DNA from: Actinobacteria bacterium OV320
Lineage (GTDB): Bacteria; Actinomycetota; Actinomycetes; Streptomycetales; Streptomycetaceae
Direction: 5' to 3'
Length of the DNA stretch: 64,000 nt
Assembly: GCA_001298545.1 (NCBI GenBank)
Contig: LJCX01000028.1
Location: forward strand, 496,001-560,000
This document shows, piece after piece, positions 59,280 through 64,000 of the stretch. Below the pieces are notes generated by a model that was given only the letters and a program-made list of their open reading frames with translations, made no database searches and was not told where the DNA came from. A program made the translations under genes and the position numbers. Numbering within the stretch: the first letter of the stretch is position 1; each line of letters opens with the position of its first letter.

Positions 59280-60098
59280 CTACTCCACAGGCTTGGCGTA
59301 GTGCAGATCCACTGTGCCCGAGTAACCGGGCAGAGTCACCGCCCCGTCCTCGGTGACTTTCCAGCCGAGGCCGTAGACGTTCACGTAGACCATGTAGTTC
59401 TGGATCGACGGGGCTTCGGCGAGCGCCTGCTGGAGCTTCTCCGGGTCGCCGACCGCCTGGATCTTGTACGGCGGCGAGTAGACGCGGCCCTGGAGGATCA
59501 GGGTGTTGCCGACACAGCGCACGGCGCTGGTGGAGATCAGCCGCTGGTCCATGACCTTGATGCCCTGGGCACCGCCCTGCCAGAGCGCGTTCACGACGGC
59601 CTGGAGGTCCTGCTGGTGGATGACCAGGTAGTCGGGCTGCGGCTCCGGGTAGCCGGGGAGCTTGGCGGTGGCGTTCGGCGGGGCGTCGTTGAGGGTGACC
59701 GTGATGGCCTTGCCCTTGACCTTCTGGGTGCCGGCGTCCTTCTCCAGGCCCGCGAGCTTGTCGTCCTCGGCCTGGGTGCTGCCGTCGTCGGCCTCGGCCA
59801 GCGATTCCACGTCGTCGCGCAGGGCCCCGTTCGTCTCGTCCAGCTCGCCGTTCTTCTGGCTGCGTTCCTGGATGAGGTCGGACAGCTTCAGCAGGGAGGC
59901 GTCCGTGCGGATGTTGGTGCCCTTGGCCGTGTTGAAACTGGTGAAGAACAGGAGGCCGGCGAGGGCGAAGACACCCACGGTGAGCACCCGTACGGGCCGG
60001 AAGCCGCCCCGGCGGTCGGAGGCGGAGGAGGAGTCGCCCGCGGACTCGGGGGCGGAACCCGTTGTACCCGTCCCGGGGGAGTCGGCAGAATTGCTCAA
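59280..60098 (-). CDS. DUF881-family membrane protein
   Basis: Product of 272 residues with a Ser/Gly-rich N-tail, one membrane helix (LTVGVFALAGLLFFTSF), a coiled coil (about 75-120; LIQERSQKNGELDETNGALRDDVESL) and a DUF881 domain (VKGKAITVTLNDAP, GAQGIKVMDQRLISTSAVRCVGNTLILQGR). Homologues neighbour crgA in actinobacteria and are implicated in division. Start TTG 60098 after AGGAG; no better codon is in frame. The first gene on this strand of the sortase operon region. Confidence 0.82.
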   Translation of the reverse strand: MSNSADSPGTGTTGSAPESAGDSSSASDRRGGFRPVRVLTVGVFALAGLLFFTSFNTAKGTNIRTDASLLKLSDLIQERSQKNGELDETNGALRDDVESLAEADDGSTQAEDDKLAGLEKDAGTQKVKGKAITVTLNDAPPNATAKLPGYPEPQPDYLVIHQQDLQAVVNALWQGGAQGIKVMDQRLISTSAVRCVGNTLILQGRVYSPPYKIQAVGDPEKLQQALAEAPSIQNYMVYVNVYGLGWKVTEDGAVTLPGYSGTVDLHYAKPVE

Positions 60099-60238
60099 CG
60101 TACCCTTATCTCCTTCGGCGCCGTAGAAGCACTACGCTAACGGACGCCCGGGGGAGCCCTTCAGTCCCCTGGCACGCAGCCCCCGAGCCCGATCCAGCAC
60201 CTGCGCGGCCACGCAGCGCATCGACAGGAGAGACCCTC

Positions 60239-60493
60239 GTGCCGAAGTCACGTATCCGCAAGAAGGCCGACTACACGCCGCCCCCGGCGAAGCAGGCGAC
60301 CGCCATCAAGCTGAACAGCCGTGCCTGGGTCGCGCCGGTGATGCTGGCCATGTTCCTCATCGGACTCGCCTGGATCGTGGTCTTCTACGTCACGGACGGA
60401 TCGCTGCCCATCGACAAGCTGGACAACTGGAACATCGTCGTCGGCTTCGGGTTCATCGCGGCCGGATTCGGCGTCTCCACGCAGTGGAAGTAG
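60239..60493 (+). CDS. crgA: CrgA, cell division inhibitor
   Basis: Product of 84 residues. A basic N-terminus (MPKSRIRKKADYTPPP) and two membrane helices (VAPVMLAMFLIGLAWIVVFYV and NIVVGFGFIAAGFGVST) as in mycobacterial and Streptomyces CrgA, which holds back FtsZ-dependent septation and recruits PBPs. GTG 60239 with AGGAGAG. Divergent from the DUF881 gene. Confidence 0.95.
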   Translation: MPKSRIRKKADYTPPPAKQATAIKLNSRAWVAPVMLAMFLIGLAWIVVFYVTDGSLPIDKLDNWNIVVGFGFIAAGFGVSTQWK

Positions 60494-60552
60494 CGGTGGC
60501 AGCAGCGGGGCCGGCGCGGGCGGAGTAGCTCTGCCCACGGCTATCCCCTGAG

Positions 60553-60762
60553 TTATCCACAGCAGTTTTCCACATGGGGAAAAGAAAGACGATCTGTGGA
60601 TAACTCATCGGAGGTTGACGCCGGTGTGACGTAACTACCGGCCGTCACCCTCACTCGAAAGAGTGTTCGCCCCCTGTCTGACCTGTGCAAACGCAGGTCG
60701 ATGGCAGGGGGCACCGCTGTTCCCGCACGTTGTGCACAAGATTCGACACAGACTGTGGACAA
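60553..60762. other. DnaA box cluster between crgA and rhomboid
   Basis: Four DnaA-box-like sequences: TTATCCACA (60553-60561), TTTTCCACA (60566-60574), TGTGGATAA (60595-60603, the reverse of the first) and TGTGGACAA (60754-60762, the reverse of the preferred TTGTCCACA). Three lie within 51 bases. The gap is 277 bases with an AT-rich patch (GGGGAAAAGAAAGACG). Clusters of DnaA boxes outside oriC have been reported to affect replication in Streptomyces. Confidence 0.65.
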
Positions 60763-60770
60763 CAGTGCGC

Positions 60771-61661
60771 TCAGGTGAGCTGGACGGTCCTCAGGAGCGT
60801 CACCATCACGACGACGGCCAGCATCAACGCGCAGGTCCCGAACTGGACGAGGGCCCGGCGCTCGCGGGGGGCGTGGACCATGCCGATCCCCATCACGACA
60901 CCGGCGACCAGACCGCCGATGTGCGCCTGCCAGGAGATACCGCTCCACCCGAAGGTGATGACCAGGTTGATCACCAGCAGGGCGATGATCGGCCGCATGT
61001 CCTGCCGCAGCCGGCGCATGAGGACGGCCGTCGCGCCGAACAGACCGAAGATCGCGCCGGAGGCGCCCAGCATCGCGGTGCCCGGCGAGGCGAGCAGATA
61101 GCTCAGGGCGCCGCCCGCGAGACCGGACACCAGGTAGAGCGACAGATAGCGGGTCCGGCCGAGCGCCTGTTCCAGCGGGCCGCCGAGCCACCACAGGCCC
61201 AGCATGTTGAAGGCGAGGTGCCAGGGAGCCTCGTGCGTGAACATCGAGGTGACCATGCGGTACCACTCGCCCTCGGCCACGCCCTCCGTCGGGTTGAAGG
61301 GGGCCGGCGGCCACTGACCGATCAGCACCAGGCTGTCCAGCAACGAGGACCGCACCTGCACGGCGAGGAACACCGCAACGTTGATCCCGATGAGGATCTT
61401 GGTGAGCAGACGGGGGTCGGCGGTGACGACGCCTCCCGCCAGCGTGCGGGGCTGCGAGGCACCGGGCGCATGCCCCGTACCGGAGCCCTCGCGCACGCAG
61501 GTGGGGCACTGGAAACCGACGGAGGCGCTGACCATGCACTCCGGGCAGATCGGGCGCTCGCAGCGGGTGCAGCGAATGCCGGTCTCCCGGTCGGGGTGCC
61601 GGTAGCAGACGGGCAGGCCGCTCTGCGCGTCGTCCTGCCGGCTGCCAGGCGCCTGGTCCAT
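60771..61661 (-). CDS. Rhomboid intramembrane protease
   Basis: Product of 296 residues. An N-terminal zinc-ribbon-like region (CYRHPDRETGIRC..CERPICPECM...CPTC) precedes a six-segment rhomboid core with catalytic Ser in GASGAIFGL and His in AHIGGLVAG. WR-type loop around HLAFNMLGLWWLGG. It cleaves membrane proteins; substrates unknown. ATG 61661 follows GGGGAGCCC. Convergent with crgA across the DnaA box region. Confidence 0.92.
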   Translation of the reverse strand: MDQAPGSRQDDAQSGLPVCYRHPDRETGIRCTRCERPICPECMVSASVGFQCPTCVREGSGTGHAPGASQPRTLAGGVVTADPRLLTKILIGINVAVFLAVQVRSSLLDSLVLIGQWPPAPFNPTEGVAEGEWYRMVTSMFTHEAPWHLAFNMLGLWWLGGPLEQALGRTRYLSLYLVSGLAGGALSYLLASPGTAMLGASGAIFGLFGATAVLMRRLRQDMRPIIALLVINLVITFGWSGISWQAHIGGLVAGVVMGIGMVHAPRERRALVQFGTCALMLAVVVMVTLLRTVQLT

Positions 61662-61741
61662 GGGCTCCCCCAAGTAAGTCGTCCGAGTCGTCGTGGTCGA
61701 GGAGTCGAGTATCGGAGCAGTCGGCGGAGTCGGAAAGGAAC

Positions 61742-61773
61742 CGCCCTGCTCATCCTTACGGACGAGCAGGGCG
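61742..61773 (-). terminator. Terminator after ppiA
   Basis: A 10-bp stem (CGCCCTGCTC with GAGCAGGGCG), an A/C mismatch, three more pairs and a TTAC loop, 53 bases past the ppiA stop on the minus strand. Probably separates ppiA from rhomboid. Confidence 0.65.
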
Positions 61774-61825
61774 TTTGGTTCCCCGACAAGGCGCCGGTGG
61801 CCCCAGCGTGCGTTGGTGCGTCGCC

Positions 61826-62359
61826 TCAGCTCTTGCGGCTCTCGACGACGACCGACTCGATGACGACGTCCTTCAGCGGACGGTCGGTGCGCGGGTTGGT
61901 CTGGGCGGTCGCGATGGCATCCACCACCTTCTGGCCGGCCGGGTCGACGACCTCGCCGAAGATGGTGTGCTTGCGGGTCAGCCAGGCCGTCGGGGAGACG
62001 GTGATGAAGAACTGCGAGCCGTTGGTCGCCGGGCCGGCGTTCGCCATGGCCAGCAGGTAGGGCCGGTCGAAGCGCAGGTCCGGGTGGAACTCGTCCTCGA
62101 ACTGGTAGCCGGGACCGCCGGTCCCGTTGCCCAGCGGGTCGCCGCCCTGGATCATGAATCCGCTGATCACGCGGTGGAAGACCGTGCCGTCGTACAGCTT
62201 GTCCTTGGACCGCACGCCGGTCTCCGGGTTGACCCACTCACGCTCGCCGGTCGCGAGGTCGACGAAGTTCTTGATCGTCTTCGGGGCGTGGTCCGGGTAG
62301 AGCCGGATCTCGATGTCGCCGTGGTTGGTCTTCAGGGTGGCGTACAGGTGCTCGGCCAC
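61826..62359 (-). CDS. ppiA: Cyclophilin-type peptidyl-prolyl isomerase
   Basis: Product of 177 residues, cytoplasmic cyclophilin with FHRVISGFMIQGGDPLGNGTGG, FEDEF, LAMANAGPATNGSQFFITV and FGEVV. Catalytic Arg in FHRV and Phe/Gln in GSQFF are intact. Assists proline isomerisation during folding. The neighbourhood (PknB, CrgA, rhomboid, PpiA) is conserved with mycobacteria. GTG 62359 with GGAAGG in front. Confidence 0.95.
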   Translation of the reverse strand: MAEHLYATLKTNHGDIEIRLYPDHAPKTIKNFVDLATGEREWVNPETGVRSKDKLYDGTVFHRVISGFMIQGGDPLGNGTGGPGYQFEDEFHPDLRFDRPYLLAMANAGPATNGSQFFITVSPTAWLTRKHTIFGEVVDPAGQKVVDAIATAQTNPRTDRPLKDVVIESVVVESRKS

Positions 62360-62691
62360 GGTCTGCCTTCCGTTGTCTCTCTGTGACCCACAGATCCTCG
62401 CACGGTCCGGGTCAGGCATCGTCCGACAGCCCGTTCCGGCATCAGAACCGGCGGTTCGGGTACACAAAAGCATCCGACCCGTCCGGGACGGGAGCGGGCG
62501 GCGCCGATCCGTGGCATCGTCGGTTTTGTCGCCCTGTCGACCCTCTATTGCCGTTGCCCCCGATCCGTCCCCTATCGCAGGTGATCAGCACCCGTATGCC
62601 CGTCCACGCGTGCCGGGACGGCCATTGACAGGCATGATCCGTAAAAGGGTGGAAAGTCGAAATACCGTACGCCACCGAGGAGGAGGAACCC
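62360..62691. other. Intergenic region between ppiA and the DUF5324 gene
   Basis: 332 bases between divergent genes. It should hold two promoters. GGAGGAGGAGGAACCC directly before GTG 62692 is the ribosome binding site of the next gene. No repeat, tRNA or clear -35/-10 pair could be found; the sequence around 62520-62580 is AT-richer. Confidence 0.5.
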
Positions 62692-63396
62692 GTGACCCGC
62701 ATCGACAGCGTGCGCGCCGCGACCGGCTCGGCGAAGGACAGCGTGCTGCACGCCGCGGAAGTGGTGGCGCCCTACGCCGACACGGCCAAGGAACGGGCCG
62801 CGCTCTACGCGCATGAGGCCCGTGTACGGCTCGCGCCCAAGGTGTCGCTGGCCGCAGAACAGGCCCGCGTGCAGTACGACGCCCACGTCGCCCCGCGTCT
62901 TGAGCAGGCGAAGACCCATGTCCCGCCGAAGGTGGACCTGGCCGCGCAGGAAGCAGCCGCCCGCACCCGGCTGGTCGCACGACAGGCCGCCGACTACTCC
63001 CGGCCGAGGATCGAACAGGCAGTGGCCGCGGCCGGCCCCGTGAAGGACGAGGCCGCCGCCCGAGGCATCGCCGCGCTGGCCGCTCTGCGCGGCCAGGTGA
63101 CGCCGAAGGAGATCGAGAAGCTGACGCGCAAGCACCGGCGGCGGGCCAAGGCGGGCAAGCTCGCCAAGGCGCTGATCGTCCTCGGTGCCGTCGCCGGCGG
63201 TGCCTACGCGGCCTGGAAGTGGTGGGACAAGCAGGCCAACCCGGACTGGCTGGTCGAGCCGCCGGCGGCCACGGAGGTACCCGTCTCGGGCGGCCTCACC
63301 TCGGTGGACGGCAGCGGCGACCCGTCGGTCCTCGACGCCGAGGTACAGGCCAAGGAGGCCGAGGAGGAGGCCGCGAACCGCGACGACCGCAGCTGA
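62692..63396 (+). CDS. DUF5324-family protein
   Basis: Product of 234 residues with an N-terminal helical Ala/Lys/Glu-rich region of 11-residue-like repeats (HAAEVVAPYADTAKERAAL, RVQYDAHVAPRLEQAK) suggestive of apolipoprotein-like amphipathic helices, and one membrane helix (ALIVLGAVAGGAYAAWKWW). Cytoplasmic and membrane-associated; function unknown. GTG 62692 with a strong GGAGGAGG. Confidence 0.8.
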   Translation: MTRIDSVRAATGSAKDSVLHAAEVVAPYADTAKERAALYAHEARVRLAPKVSLAAEQARVQYDAHVAPRLEQAKTHVPPKVDLAAQEAAARTRLVARQAADYSRPRIEQAVAAAGPVKDEAAARGIAALAALRGQVTPKEIEKLTRKHRRRAKAGKLAKALIVLGAVAGGAYAAWKWWDKQANPDWLVEPPAATEVPVSGGLTSVDGSGDPSVLDAEVQAKEAEEEAANRDDRS

Positions 63397-63433
63397 GCGG
63401 CCGACGGCCCACCTACGCCCCCACCGCATCGAA

Positions 63434-63479
63434 AAAAGACCCCGCCCACCTGCGTTTCCGCAGGTGGGCGGGGTCTTTT
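63434..63479. terminator. Bidirectional terminator after the DUF5324 gene and tRNA-Ala
   Basis: A perfect 21-bp stem (63434-63454 with 63459-63479) around TTTC, flanked by A-rich and T-rich ends, so it works on both strands: for the DUF5324 gene and for tRNA-Ala. Confidence 0.9.
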
Positions 63480-63482
63480 CAG

Positions 63483-63555
63483 TGGAGCCTAGGGGAGTCG
63501 AACCCCTGACATCTGCCATGCAAAGACAGCGCTCTACCAACTGAGCTAAGGCCCC
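63483..63555 (-). tRNA. tRNA-Ala (TGC)
   Basis: Cloverleaf read on the minus strand. Acceptor GGGGCCT with AGGCTCC, D-arm TAGCTCAGTTGGTAGAGC, anticodon arm CTGTC-TTTGCAT-GGCAG (anticodon TGC), T-arm CAGGGGTTCGACTCCCCT, discriminator A. No CCA encoded. Followed by the terminator. Confidence 0.97.
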
Positions 63556-63683
63556 GCAAGAGACGTCCGGCCGGAAAACCTCGTACCGGCGGGCGCCGCA
63601 GACCAGAGTACCGGGTCACCCGGGGTATCTCGCAAAAAGATTGGGGGTCCCCGCGGATGACCACTCTCCGTAAGATGCTCGGA

Positions 63684-63707
63684 CGCGGTTCGCTACAGCG
63701 AACCGCG
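63684..63707. promoter_or_regulatory. 11-2-11 inverted repeat upstream of the HTH gene
   Basis: Perfect arms CGCGGTTCGCT and AGCGAACCGCG around AC, 28 bases before the ATG at 63736. A typical autoregulatory operator position for the HTH protein that follows. Confidence 0.65.
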
Positions 63708-63735
63708 GTTTCTGGGGAAGCGATGGGGAGACGCA

Positions 63736-64000
63736 ATGGACGCCGCACAGCAGGAAGCGACCGCGAGAGCGCGGGAACTTCAGCGGAACTGGTACGGAGA
63801 GCCGCTGGGGGCGCTCTTCCGTAAGCTCATCGACGATCTTGGCCTCAACCAGGCTCGTCTCGCTGGGGTACTGGGACTCTCGGCGCCGATGCTGTCGCAG
63901 CTGATGAGCGGTCAGCGGGCGAAGATCGGCAATCCGGCCGTGGTGCAGCGGGTGCAGCTGCTCCAGGAGTTGGCGGCACAGGTCGCGGACGGCAGCGTCA
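63736..64000 (+). CDS. Helix-turn-helix regulator, N-terminal part
   Basis: The first 88 codons are visible; the gene runs past the window. After a helical N-terminus (ARELQRNWYGEPLGALFRKL) comes an Xre-type helix-turn-helix (LIDDLGLNQARLAGVLGLSAPMLSQLMSGQRAKIGNPAVV). A DNA-binding regulator behind a perfect 24-base inverted repeat, so probably self-regulated. ATG 63736; an upstream ATG at 63723 is out of frame. Function unknown. Confidence 0.8.
   Translation, partial: MDAAQQEATARARELQRNWYGEPLGALFRKLIDDLGLNQARLAGVLGLSAPMLSQLMSGQRAKIGNPAVVQRVQLLQELAAQVADGSV

Noticed and set aside
60553..60762. Chromosomal origin (oriC)
   Set aside because: DnaA boxes are too few and neither dnaA nor dnaN flanks the region; it is better seen as a titration or regulatory cluster.

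Overview
The window is high-GC actinobacterial chromosome, and I read it as Streptomyces. Codon third positions are almost all G or C, GTG and TTG starts are common, and many genes overlap by GTGA or ATGA. The gene order from a D-alanyl-D-alanine carboxypeptidase through two BCDH clusters to the FHA/PstP/RodA/PbpA/PknB block, class E sortases, crgA, rhomboid and cyclophilin resembles, from memory, the S. coelicolor SCO3811-SCO3857 region, on the origin-proximal core. Perfect parS palindromes and many DnaA boxes fit that position. oriC itself is not here.

Layout. 0-2.6 kb: partial carboxypeptidase, GntR regulator and MFS transporter. 2.7-5.2 kb: a promoter, two tandem tRNA-like cloverleaf elements and an unrecognised 777-residue protein that starts three bases after the second element. 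This is the most unusual locus in the window. 5.6-9.3 kb: first branched-chain 2-oxoacid dehydrogenase (BCDH) operon, divergent from a DevR/DosR-type orphan response regulator that is followed by a DevR-box-like palindrome and an FMN-binding split-barrel gene. 11-18 kb: an APH-fold kinase, two divergent Ser/Thr kinases, the proteasome activator Bpa, a small surface protein and a quinone oxidoreductase. 18.4-22.3 kb: DrrAB-type ABC exporter, then an RCK-only protein and a full K+ channel as divergent paralogues. 22.27-22.45 kb: three parS sites around ten copies of an octamer. 22.4-24.8 kb: moeA and mobA-like. 24.9-29.1 kb: second BCDH operon and its Lrp-type regulator.

29-41 kb is a phenylacetate catabolic region: a TetR (PaaR-like) regulator with paaH, paaN, paaABCDE and an acyl-CoA dehydrogenase. 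Nearly identical ACCG-N2-CG-N2-CGGT operators lie before paaN/paaH, before paaA and, with a changed centre, in the BCDH/bkdR interval, suggesting that one TetR protein links the pathways. An rRNA/tRNA methyltransferase and an HTTM/DUF5819 membrane pair sit inside this region. 41.6-46.4 kb: rhodanese, J-domain protein, DUF2252 protein, a fourth parS, an orphan histidine kinase with a strong upstream palindrome, and tRNA-Leu.

46.8-60.5 kb is the conserved growth and division block: fhaA, fhaB, pstP, rodA, pbpA and pknB on the plus strand, then on the minus strand three class E sortases, a glutamine amidotransferase, a 53-residue membrane protein and a DUF881 protein, then crgA. One gene of unknown function (55.1-55.8 kb) interrupts this block. 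The window closes with a DnaA-box cluster, rhomboid protease, cyclophilin, a DUF5324 protein, tRNA-Ala and the start of a helix-turn-helix regulator behind a 24-bp inverted repeat. Many intergenic gaps carry short GC-rich tandem repeats.
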